Shown here: positions 1-5,178 of the stretch, in pieces
How the letters are laid out: the number at the start of each line of letters is the position of its first letter
How positions within the stretch are numbered: position 1 is the stretch's first letter
Program-made: the position numbers and the translations under genes
The notes under the pieces: model-generated
What the model saw: the letters and a program-made list of their open reading frames with translations, nothing else
Database searches by the model: none
What the model was told of the DNA's origin: nothing
Assembly: GCA_946478765.1 (NCBI GenBank)
Contig: CAMLDH010000288.1
Location: 1 to 5,241, forward strand
Origin: an uncultured Oxalobacteraceae bacterium
GTDB taxonomy: Bacteria > Pseudomonadota > Gammaproteobacteria > Burkholderiales > Burkholderiaceae
Length of the DNA: 5,241 nt
Reading direction: 5' to 3'

Positions 1-47
1 GAGATAGACCTTGGTGACTGGAGTTCAGACGTGTGCTCTTCCGATCT
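1..47 (+). other. Illumina library adapter at the contig end (not genomic)
   Basis: Bases 14-47 match the TruSeq read-2 adapter, from GTGACTGGAG through to CTTCCGATCT, with no mismatch that I can recall. Bases 1-5 (GAGAT) are the expected last bases of the P7 oligo, and the eight bases between (AGACCTTG, 6-13) sit exactly where an i7 index belongs. This is sequencing artefact retained by the assembler. It means the contig truly ends at base 48 and that any ORF starting before it is artificial. Confidence 0.97.
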
Positions 48-806
48 ATCGTGGTCGGTGGCGCCCATGGCATGAGCGGCGCGCCGATACTCGCTGCGCG
101 CGCTGCGGCGAAATGCGGTGCGGGCCGTGTATTTGCCGCATTTGTCTGCAATGCGCCGGCTTACGACAGCGTGCATCCGGAATTGATGTGCCGACTTGCG
201 CAAGACATGGATTTTTCATCTTCCACCTTGGTCGTCGGACCAGGCCTGGGCACATCGCGCGAAGCGCATGATCTGCTCGCCAAAGCATTGCAGGCGCAGG
301 GACCGCTGGTGCTCGATGCAGACGCACTGAACCTGATCGCCACCGAACCGGGCTTGCAGCAAAAACTGATGCGGCGGCGCGGCCCCACCTTGATGACACC
401 GCATCCTCTGGAGGCTGCACGCTTGCTCGCCACTACAAGCGGCGCGATACAAGCCGATCGTCCGGCGGCCGCGCGCGAGCTTGCCAGGCGCTTCAACGCC
501 ATCGCCGTGGTAAAAGGTTCCGGCACCGTTATCGCACGGCCGGATGGCGAGATCACGGTCAACCCGACCGGCAACCCGGCCTTGGCTAGCGCCGGCACCG
601 GCGACGTACTGTCCGGAATGTGCGGCGCCTTGCTGGCGCAAAATTTTTCAACATGGAATGCCGCATTAGCCGCCGTCTGGTTGCATGGACGAGCTGCCGA
701 CATGCTGGTCGAACAAGGCGTCGGGCCGATCGGCGTCACCGCCGGCGAGTTGATTCCTATCGTACGAGATGCGCTGAACGAATGCGTGAATCAGCATGCG
801 CGATAG
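48..806 (+). CDS. nnrD: ADP/ATP-dependent NAD(P)H-hydrate dehydratase (YjeF C-terminal domain), 5'-truncated
   Basis: This is the carbohydrate-kinase-like dehydratase that repairs hydrated, inactive NAD(P)HX to NAD(P)H at the cost of a nucleotide, in the cytoplasm. 252 codons remain, beginning mid-gene at the adapter junction. Counting from the first genomic codon, the family signature is complete: GGAHGMSGAP with GAGRV (4-28), GPGLG (64-68), LDADALN (89-95), TPHPLEAARLL (117-127), KGSGTVI (156-162) and the hallmark SAGTGDVLSG (181-190), whose Asp is the expected catalytic base. Only the beginning of this domain is lost. Whether an NnrE epimerase domain was fused in front, as in E. coli YjeF, cannot be seen. 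The ATG at 33 lies inside the adapter and is not a start. The gene converges with ybbA 60 bases downstream. Confidence 0.93.
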   Translation: MVVGGAHGMSGAPILAARAAAKCGAGRVFAAFVCNAPAYDSVHPELMCRLAQDMDFSSSTLVVGPGLGTSREAHDLLAKALQAQGPLVLDADALNLIATEPGLQQKLMRRRGPTLMTPHPLEAARLLATTSGAIQADRPAAARELARRFNAIAVVKGSGTVIARPDGEITVNPTGNPALASAGTGDVLSGMCGALLAQNFSTWNAALAAVWLHGRAADMLVEQGVGPIGVTAGELIPIVRDALNECVNQHAR

Positions 807-816
807 CACATCGCGC
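798..816. terminator. Small hairpin over the nnrD stop codon, possible terminator between convergent genes
   Basis: GCGCGAT (798-804) and ATCGCGC (810-816) form a perfect 7-bp stem with a 5-base loop, overlapping the nnrD TAG stop (804-806). Only a short T-run (ATTT) follows on the + strand, so an intrinsic terminator is possible but weak. The position between two converging genes is its main support. Confidence 0.35.
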
Positions 817-866
817 GCCAATTTCCGGCTCGGCATTACGTATGTCAAGCATCATCGCCACCATAT

Positions 867-1556
867 TTAAGCGGACACCAGCTTGCCGGCCGCGATCGTA
901 ATCGTGCTCCGGCAAAGCGATGCAATCGACGGATCGTGCGTCACCAGCACCAGCGTCGATTTGCGCTCCTGATTCAATTCGAACATCAACTGGATCACCG
1001 CATCACCGGTCGCGGCATCGAGACTGCCGGTCGGCTCATCGGCAAACAGCAGCGGCGGTTCGCTGATAAAAGCGCGCGCCAATGCCACGCGCTGCTGTTC
1101 GCCACCTGAAAGATACTTGGGATAGTGCTTCAGGCGACTGGATAATCCAACCCTGGCCAACATTGTTTCCGCCTTGTCTTTTGCGTGGCCGTCGTTGCGC
1201 AATTCAAGCGGCAGCATGACATTTTCCAGCGCATTCAAATGCGACAGTAACTGGAACGACTGGAATACGAATCCAAGCTTTACCTTGCGCAAGCCGGCCC
1301 GGCCGTCTTCGTCGAGCGCAAAAATATCCACACCATCCAGTTTCACTGTGCCATCGGAAGGGATATCGAGGCCGGCCAGCAGACCCAGCAGCGTCGACTT
1401 TCCCGAGCCGGATGCGCCGACAATCGCAAGCGTTGCACCCGCTTGCACGGTAAAATTGACGTTTTGCAGGATCGTCAGTTCGCCGGTTGCATCTGCGACA
1501 CGTTTGCTGAGATTGATTGCGTCAATAGCCGGTGGCAATGTGGAGAGTTCAGGCAT
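867..1556 (-). CDS. ybbA: ABC transporter ATP-binding protein, YbbA/LolD-like
   Basis: A 229-residue cytoplasmic nucleotide-binding subunit of the MacB/LolD class of ABC systems. All ATPase motifs are present: Walker [10 protein letters not shown] (47-55), Q-loop Gln99, signature LSGGEQQRV (149-157), Walker B LLFADEP (169-175), D-loop SLD (178-180) and H-loop His207. The name ybbA rests on the divergent pairing with tesA, as in E. coli. LolD-family ATPases look very similar, so the transport substrate is open. I chose the ATG at 1554-1556; a TTG at 1569-1571 would add five residues but has no ribosome site. Only a weak GAAG precedes the ATG. No permease gene follows (the next gene, nnrD, converges), so the membrane partner, YbbP in E. 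coli, must be encoded elsewhere. Confidence 0.9.
   Translation of the reverse strand: MPELSTLPPAIDAINLSKRVADATGELTILQNVNFTVQAGATLAIVGASGSGKSTLLGLLAGLDIPSDGTVKLDGVDIFALDEDGRAGLRKVKLGFVFQSFQLLSHLNALENVMLPLELRNDGHAKDKAETMLARVGLSSRLKHYPKYLSGGEQQRVALARAFISEPPLLFADEPTGSLDAATGDAVIQLMFELNQERKSTLVLVTHDPSIASLCRSTITIAAGKLVSA
1542..1547 (+). promoter_or_regulatory. Shine-Dalgarno site that favours the upstream tesA start
   Basis: GGAGAG lies 7 bases before the ATG at 1555, which is ideal spacing. The alternative ATG at 1588 has only a poor GGGA in front. The site lies inside codons 4-5 of ybbA on the other strand. Confidence 0.6.
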
Positions 1557-2205
1557 GCGGGATGGCTTCAAAAAATATGGGAAATGGATGCGGGCCTTGC
1601 AGGCGCTATCGCTGATAACGTGTGCCCTGTTCGCGTCGAGCGCCTATTCTGCATCAAAAACGGTGCTTGTGCTGGGTGACAGCCTATCCGCAGAGTATGG
1701 CCTGGTGCGTGGTACAGGATGGGTACCCTTGCTGCAAAAGCGCTTGCAGGAAGAAAAGATCGATGCCGACATCGTGAATGCCAGCATTAGCGGCGAGACC
1801 ACGAGCGGCGGCAAAGCGCGTTTACCCGGGCTGCTGAAAAAGCACCACCCATCCATCGTTGTCATTGAGCTGGGCGCCAATGATGCACTGCGCGGTCTGT
1901 CGCTTGCCGGCACCGAAGCAAACCTGCGCGCGATGATGATCGAATCGCAGAAAGCGCAAGCCAAAGTGCTTCTGGTCGGCATGCAAATCCCGCCTAACTA
2001 CGGCAGCGATTACGCGAAAACATTTTCCGCGATGTACCCGAGGCTGGCCAGGGAAAGCAAATCGTCGCTGGTGCCATTTTTCCTGGAAGACGTTGCAAGC
2101 AAACCGGATTTGTTCCAGGCCGACCGCATCCACCCGACCGCTGCAGCACAACCGCTGATGCTGACCACCGTGTGGCCTTATCTCAAGCCTCTTTTGACAA
2201 AGTGA
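1555..2205 (+). CDS. tesA: Periplasmic acyl-CoA thioesterase I / lysophospholipase L1, GDSL family
   Basis: A 216-residue SGNH hydrolase that cleaves acyl-CoA thioesters and lysophospholipid esters; the E. coli homologue (TesA/ApeA/PldC) acts in the periplasm. All four SGNH blocks are visible: GDSL with nucleophile Ser43 (41-44), oxyanion Gly80 in SISGETTSGG, oxyanion Asn109 in GAND (107-110), and the Asp190-x-x-His193 pair in DRIHP. The N-terminus has Arg/Lys residues (R2, K6, K7, K10, R13), a hydrophobic core (about 14-27) and small residues around 30-33 before SKT, a typical Sec signal peptide. The start at 1555 is preferred for its Shine-Dalgarno; starting at 1588 would shorten the n-region but keep a workable signal. 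The open frame continues back to 1174, but that stretch is antisense to ybbA. mnmH follows after 4 bases. Confidence 0.93.
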   Translation: MRDGFKKYGKWMRALQALSLITCALFASSAYSASKTVLVLGDSLSAEYGLVRGTGWVPLLQKRLQEEKIDADIVNASISGETTSGGKARLPGLLKKHHPSIVVIELGANDALRGLSLAGTEANLRAMMIESQKAQAKVLLVGMQIPPNYGSDYAKTFSAMYPRLARESKSSLVPFFLEDVASKPDLFQADRIHPTAAAQPLMLTTVWPYLKPLLTK

Positions 2206-2209
2206 GCAC

Positions 2210-3277
2210 ATGAAGTATCCCGCCCTGCTCCCTTTCACGGACATCTATCCGCAGCTCGACCAGTTCGATGCGATTCTCGACGTGCGCAGTCCATCCGAGT
2301 TTGCAGAAGACCATATCCCCGGCGCGATCAATTGCCCGGTACTCAATGACGAAGAACGCCAGCGTGTCGGCACCATGTACAAGCAAGTCAACGCATTCGA
2401 GGCCAAGAAAGTCGGCGCGGCACTGGTTGCACGCAATATCGCGCGCCATATCGATGCGCTATTCATGGACAAACCGCGCGACTGGAAACCATTGATTTAT
2501 TGCTGGCGCGGCGGCAACCGCAGCGGATCGATGGCCCATATCCTCGCAAAAATCGGCTGGCCGGCGGTGCAACTGGACGGCGGCTACAAAGAGTATCGCA
2601 GGCATGTCAACGCGGCATTGATGGAGCTGCCTTCGCGTTTCCAGTTCCGTGTCGTATGCGGCACAACCGGTAGCGGCAAGAGCCGCTTGTTGCAAACGCT
2701 CGCCTCAAAAGGTGCGCAGGTTCTGGATCTGGAACAACTTGCCGCGCACCGCGGCTCTGTTCTCGGCCATTTGCCGACCGAGCCACAGCCGACGCAAAAG
2801 ACTTTTGAGAGCGGCATTTGGCAAACATTGCGCCACTTCGACCCGGCCCACGTGATATTCGTCGAATCGGAAAGCAAAAAAGTCGGCAATCTCCGTGTGC
2901 CGGATGACCTGATGGAAAAGATGCGCGCCTCGCCCTGCATCTCGCTTGGCCTGTCAAGGACCAAGCGTGTGCAACTGCTGATGCAGGATTACGAACACTT
3001 CGTCGCGCATCCCGAGATATTGAACACGCAACTTGATTGCCTGATTCCGCTGCACGGCAAGGAAAAGATTGCCGGATGGCAGGCGATGGCATTGTCCGGG
3101 GATATGAAAACGCTGGTCGATGAATTGCTGGCCAATCATTACGATCCCGCCTATCTGCGCTCCATTGACCGCAATTTTGCCCAGGTGACGCAAGCGATGC
3201 CGTTGGAATTGGCCGACATTTCGCAAGCGGCTTTTGATGCCGCTGCTGAAAGCCTGCATCCAGCACTGCAAATATAG
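2210..3277 (+). CDS. mnmH: tRNA 2-selenouridine/geranyl-2-thiouridine synthase (SelU/MnmH)
   Basis: Converts 2-thiouridine at the wobble base of some tRNAs (Lys, Glu, Gln) to 2-selenouridine through a geranylated intermediate, using selenophosphate. The 355-residue protein is close to the usual family length. It has an N-terminal rhodanese domain (about 15-135: LDVRSPSEF 23-31, HIPGAINCPVL 35-45) with the active-site loop YCWRGGNRSGSM (97-108, catalytic Cys98), then a P-loop domain with Walker A GTTGSGKS (151-158) and the family-typical segments VLDLEQLAAHRGSVLG (171-186), PQPTQKTFE (192-200) and VESESKKVG (218-226). It starts 4 bases after the tesA stop with only a weak GTGAG in front, which suggests translational coupling. 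Its presence implies selenophosphate synthetase (SelD) elsewhere in the genome. No frame damage is visible. Confidence 0.95.
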   Translation: MKYPALLPFTDIYPQLDQFDAILDVRSPSEFAEDHIPGAINCPVLNDEERQRVGTMYKQVNAFEAKKVGAALVARNIARHIDALFMDKPRDWKPLIYCWRGGNRSGSMAHILAKIGWPAVQLDGGYKEYRRHVNAALMELPSRFQFRVVCGTTGSGKSRLLQTLASKGAQVLDLEQLAAHRGSVLGHLPTEPQPTQKTFESGIWQTLRHFDPAHVIFVESESKKVGNLRVPDDLMEKMRASPCISLGLSRTKRVQLLMQDYEHFVAHPEILNTQLDCLIPLHGKEKIAGWQAMALSGDMKTLVDELLANHYDPAYLRSIDRNFAQVTQAMPLELADISQAAFDAAAESLHPALQI

Positions 3278-3284
3278 ACGAGGT

Positions 3285-3461
3285 ATGGCGAACACAACCT
3301 GCAGGTCGACGTCGCCAGATGAACCCGACATGATGCCGTCCCGCACCGGCGCCTGGTATTCAGGGAACAAGGGCGCCACTTGGCAGCAAAGCAGCGGCGC
3401 TCCCAACGATGGAACGAACAGTTTCGTACCGGTAGCGGACCGCTTCAATCCAAACAAGTTT
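3285..3461 (+). pseudogene. Fragment of a BNR-repeat (sialidase/GH74-like) beta-propeller protein
   Basis: The reading frame at 3285-3461 encodes GAWYSGNKGATW, then VPVADRFNPNKF. This matches the BNR/Asp-box pattern (S-x-[DN]-x-G-x-T-W) followed by the 'ADR-x-NPNKF' segment I associate with GH74 xyloglucanase and related exo-sialidase/sortilin-like propellers, where a Tyr normally follows; here the match stops at 3461. Just upstream, a different frame (from 3293) reads HNLQVDVA, which resembles the preceding strand of such proteins, so a frameshift near 3315 is likely. No ribosome site, full domain or stop in the expected place is seen. I read it as a gene remnant between mnmH and the effector locus. 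The family is inferred from memory of the pattern, not from a search. Confidence 0.55.
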
Positions 3462-3496
3462 TCATGTAGGGGCCGCAACGGCGTGCTACCGCGTTG

Positions 3497-3532
3497 CTCG
3501 CTCCTTACAGTGCTCGCACTATAAGGAGCGAG
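3497..3532. terminator. Strong 11-bp hairpin, probable transcription end of the effector-like gene
   Basis: CTCGCTCCTTA (3497-3507) pairs perfectly with TAAGGAGCGAG (3522-3532). After a single C/A mismatch, AGTG and CACT add four more pairs around a CTCG loop. It begins 13 bases past the minus-strand stop at 3546, as expected for a terminator, but neither side carries a T-run, so it may instead be a repeat-type palindrome. A second small inverted repeat, GCAACG (3475-3480) / CGTTGC (3492-3497), abuts it. Confidence 0.5.
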
Positions 3533-3545
3533 GGCTCAGGACCGA

Positions 3546-4412
3546 CTACGCCCTATCGCTATCGGAAAAATCACTTTCCGAATCCGATTGAACTTCTCTG
3601 AGTAGCTGGCCAGCCCCTTCGAGCGATACATTGATGTTGGCTCTTTTTAACGCTTTTTGAAAAACCGCGCTTTCCGGACCAGGAGCGCTACTCTTCGAAC
3701 CAACAATGTATTGCGCCGGAATGTCTGATGACGTTCTATCAACGCCCATAATGTGTTCCAACGGAAGATCATCACGCATGCCAATCGCTCTCACAATTGA
3801 AGGTGAACCCGATTTAGAGGAAAACGCATAGCGCTGAGCTTGCCGCTTTTCCGTCGTGAAGTAGTTATATGACGGCGGTTCATTTTGGCCCTGAAATTCA
3901 GCGCCCAAAGCGGATCTGGCGGCAGCCGAACCACCATCGACTCTATGGCTTCTTCTAAAACCATGCTCCAGCACTTCGCGCTTGACCTTGTCGCCAGTGC
4001 CATGGTAGAGCCTAATTTCTTCGTAGACCGCCCGGCCGCTTTCCAATGTCGGCTTGTCAAAGCTGCCAGCCCCCCCCGAATTCGATGCGCTTTGCTCTCT
4101 CTCTTCGAGAGAGGTCGCTTGAGATGAAGATGCGGCGCCATCGTCGCGGTCGCGGCTTGCGGTGGAAGCCTTCTCAGTTACTTCTCTTCCACCTGCCGCC
4201 GGTTTCTCCGGGTCGACCAGTTGGTTCGATACGACGACCAATCTTCTTGCCCTTGCCTCTGACGTACCTGACCGCTGCCCTGGCGGCATTCCTCCGGCAT
4301 GCGCGGGGTTGGGAGTCTGGGGGGGATTAGCTTCTGGCAACGTTTCTTGAGTGTTCGACTCGCTGGAGGTGGCTGGCGAGAACGAATTGATTCGAGGAGC
4401 AATGGAACTCAT
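3546..4412 (-). CDS. Putative type III effector with ADP-ribosyltransferase-like C-terminal domain
   Basis: I do not recognise a named family. The 288-residue product has no signal peptide or membrane segment. Residues 1-125 are rich in Ser, Pro, Ala, Gly and Glu and look disordered, as in type III effectors. Residues 130-245 carry an order that suggests the PARP/diphtheria-type ADP-ribosyltransferase fold: RLYHGTG (134-140, His137), EHGFR (149-153), YNYFTTEKRQAQRYA (182-196, with Tyr182/184) and DIPAQYIVGSK (230-240). The expected catalytic Glu/Asp is not certain. The C-terminus is acidic and Ser-rich (SDSESDFSDSD, 276-286). Rows counted by eye in the 3' half are near 45-55% GC against 60-72% in the chromosomal genes, which suggests transfer. 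An in-frame TAA lies just upstream, so the ATG at 4412 is the first start; no good Shine-Dalgarno precedes it. TATAAG at 4430-4435 could be a -10 box, but no -35 is evident. Upstream lie an intrinsic terminator and, 344 bases away, an hrp box. A polymorphic toxin or decaying effector is possible. Confidence 0.72.
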   Translation of the reverse strand: MSSIAPRINSFSPATSSESNTQETLPEANPPQTPNPAHAGGMPPGQRSGTSEARARRLVVVSNQLVDPEKPAAGGREVTEKASTASRDRDDGAASSSQATSLEEREQSASNSGGAGSFDKPTLESGRAVYEEIRLYHGTGDKVKREVLEHGFRRSHRVDGGSAAARSALGAEFQGQNEPPSYNYFTTEKRQAQRYAFSSKSGSPSIVRAIGMRDDLPLEHIMGVDRTSSDIPAQYIVGSKSSAPGPESAVFQKALKRANINVSLEGAGQLLREVQSDSESDFSDSDRA

Positions 4413-4451
4413 AGCTGATTTTTTTCTGACTTATAAAGAAGTTGATTTTTT

Positions 4452-4499
4452 AAAAAATATCCGTACTCGCGAACCACCGCAGCGGCGGTGCGAGTACGG
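4452..4499 (-). terminator. Intrinsic terminator on the minus strand, upstream of the effector-like gene
   Basis: The arms at 4490-4499 and 4461-4470 form a perfect 10-bp stem (CCGTACTCGC / GCGAGTACGG). Inside it ACCGC pairs with GCGGT around an AGCG loop, leaving a 5-base bulge. Reading the minus strand, the stem is followed after three bases by six T residues (4452-4457). The T-run is half of a 14-bp palindrome, ATTTTTTAAAAAAT (4445-4458). The + strand side has no T-run, so termination should act only on minus-strand transcripts, that is, those coming from the hrp box towards the effector ATG 40 bases further on. Confidence 0.72.
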
Positions 4500-4550
4500 G
4501 CCATTCGGTGCAACGCCGTCAGAGCGGCATCCACCAAAATTCTTGCCCTA

Positions 4551-4588
4551 CCTTGCTGTTACCTGTAATCCTTGCTGTTATCTGTAAT
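4551..4588. repeat. 19-bp tandem duplication
   Basis: CCTTGCTGTTACCTGTAAT (4551-4569) is followed at once by a copy differing at one base (4570-4588, T for C). Unit length 19 is not a multiple of three, so a reading frame through it would shift. It falls downstream of the small ORF on the minus strand and before the terminator. No function is evident. Confidence 0.9.
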
Positions 4589-4634
4589 TGATAGTGCCGG
4601 AGAGGGTAGAAATTCCACTTCACCGCTCCTGATG

Positions 4635-4706
4635 TCAGCCTGGGAGGATGCCGTGGCATTGCGCAAAGGCGCGCACGATGTCGCTCGATTTGTTTCCAGC
4701 ACTCAT
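4635..4706 (-). CDS. Short 23-residue ORF with a strong ribosome site, downstream of the hrp box; possibly a broken gene
   Basis: An ATG at 4706 starts a 23-codon frame beginning MSAGNKSSDIVRAF and ending CHGILPG. AGGAAG (4714-4719) sits 7 bases upstream, the best Shine-Dalgarno in this region, and the hrp box ends about 50 bases before the ATG, normal geometry for an HrpL-controlled gene. A second frame overlaps it: a GTG at 4702 opens 47 codons to 4559, rich in Ala, Ser and Thr (including the segment SSQADIRSGEVEF), which resembles an effector N-terminus. The two could be pieces of one frameshifted gene, such as a chaperone or effector. I recognise no homologue. Alternatively it is a leader peptide, or not translated. 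Confidence 0.35.
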   Translation of the reverse strand: MSAGNKSSDIVRAFAQCHGILPG

Positions 4707-4713
4707 CGTTAAA

Positions 4714-4719
4714 CTTCCT
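4714..4719 (-). promoter_or_regulatory. Shine-Dalgarno AGGAAG for the short ORF
   Basis: AGGAAG on the minus strand, 7 bases before ATG at 4706. It is the only good ribosome site between the hrp box and the effector-like gene, and is what makes the short ORF worth listing. Confidence 0.45.
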
Positions 4720-4756
4720 ATCTACGTTGCCCTGTTGAAACTCTCGACACGCGCCA

Positions 4757-4784
4757 TACGTGGTTATTGCCAACGTTTGGTTCC
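4757..4784 (-). promoter_or_regulatory. hrp box: HrpL (ECF sigma) type promoter
   Basis: Reading the minus strand, GGAACC (4784-4779), a 15-base spacer (4778-4764) and CCACGTA (4763-4757) match the hrp box consensus GGAACC-N15/16-CCACNNA at every specified base. HrpL is the ECF sigma factor that drives type III secretion and effector genes in Hrp group 1 systems (Pseudomonas syringae, Erwinia). I believe some Herbaspirillum carry a related system. It points towards the short ORF at 4706 and the effector-like gene at 4412. Transcription would start near 4750. Confidence 0.75.
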
Positions 4785-4858
4785 ATCGGTTATGCAAAAA
4801 TAATTACAAATAGTTAAACTCCCTGGCTGAAGACTCGCGAAATACAGTCGGTAGAAAT

Positions 4859-5022
4859 CTAGAGCGGTTTTCGTATCAGTGTGCGGGTGTCGCGGGCCGC
4901 TTCGGGGCGCATTGCAGCGTTGCTCGTCGCTTGTGTGGCTCGCCACACGGCGCTCCTCGCGCCTTGCACTGCACCCAAAATCAACCCGCACCATCCGCAC
5001 ACTGATACGAAAACCGCTCTAG
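4859..5022. mobile_element. 164-bp MITE-like element with perfect 28-bp terminal inverted repeats
   Basis: The arms at 4859-4886 and 4995-5022 are exact reverse complements over 28 bases; each begins CTAGAGCGGTTTTCG from the outside. The flanking bases no longer match. Because the outermost CTAG is itself palindromic, the true ends could be at AGAGCGG or GAGCGG with a CTAG or TA target duplication, as some IS5-, IS630- or Tc1/mariner-type elements make. The interior is too short for a transposase and holds two further hairpins, GTGTGGC/GCCACAC (4933-4948) and GGCGC/GCGCC just after it. ORFs running through it are translations of the palindrome. It lies about 75 bases upstream of the hrp box. 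Confidence 0.8.
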
Positions 5023-5145
5023 GAACTCCAGAAAACCATTGCTGCCCAGCCGAAGTTTTCACCTGAGTTTTATGGCTGCACGCCGTTTATGGGCGCTCCC
5101 GATGGGAAAAGCGAGGGCACGTTCGATGATTTATCGCGTGTTGCC

Positions 5146-5174
5146 GGTGCGCCGTGCGCATAGCGCACGGCACC
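5146..5174. terminator. GC-rich hairpin downstream of the partial gene at the right edge
   Basis: GCCGTGCGC (5151-5159) pairs perfectly with GCGCACGGC (5163-5171) around an ATA loop; GGT (5146-5148) and ACC (5172-5174) extend it past a 2-base bulge. It starts 4 bases after the minus-strand stop at 5179, so it is placed as the terminator of that gene. There is no T-run on either strand. Confidence 0.5.
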
Positions 5175-5178
5175 AAGA

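Noticed and set aside
1174..1554. N-terminal extension of tesA by an open frame back to 1174
   Set aside because: The extension is antisense to ybbA and would bury the signal peptide. The ATG at 1555 has its own Shine-Dalgarno and gives the normal family length.
3298..3310. CCTGCAGGTCGAC, identical to part of the pUC/M13 polylinker
   Set aside because: Bases on both sides differ from the polylinker, and this stretch translates sensibly (LQVD) as part of the propeller fragment, so a 13-base chance match is more likely than vector contamination.
2954..3478. 174-codon minus-strand ORF across the 3' end of mnmH and the spacer
   Set aside because: Most of it is antisense to mnmH, which is clearly real; the remainder is antisense to the BNR-like fragment. 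No homology or ribosome site recognised.
4413..4520. HrpB-type hrpII box (TTCG-N16-TTCG) or PIP box in front of the effector-like gene
   Set aside because: Only one TTCG is present on the minus strand just upstream and no partner lies at the required distance.
4519..4797. 92-codon minus-strand ORF upstream of the terminator
   Set aside because: Its ATG lies upstream of the hrp box, so the promoter would be inside the coding region. It has no ribosome site, an implausible Trp/Arg/His-rich sequence, and runs through the 19-bp tandem repeat.
4859..5066. ORFs of 61-78 codons running through the inverted-repeat element on both strands
   Set aside because: They are translations of the palindrome with no ribosome site or recognisable domain.
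5023..5163. 46-codon open stretch on the + strand between the MITE and the last hairpin (contains SPEFYGCTPFMGAPDG)
   Set aside because: Codon use looks fairly protein-like, but it is preceded directly by a TAG at the MITE end, has no start with a ribosome site and runs into the hairpin. It could be a gene remnant, but I cannot support it.
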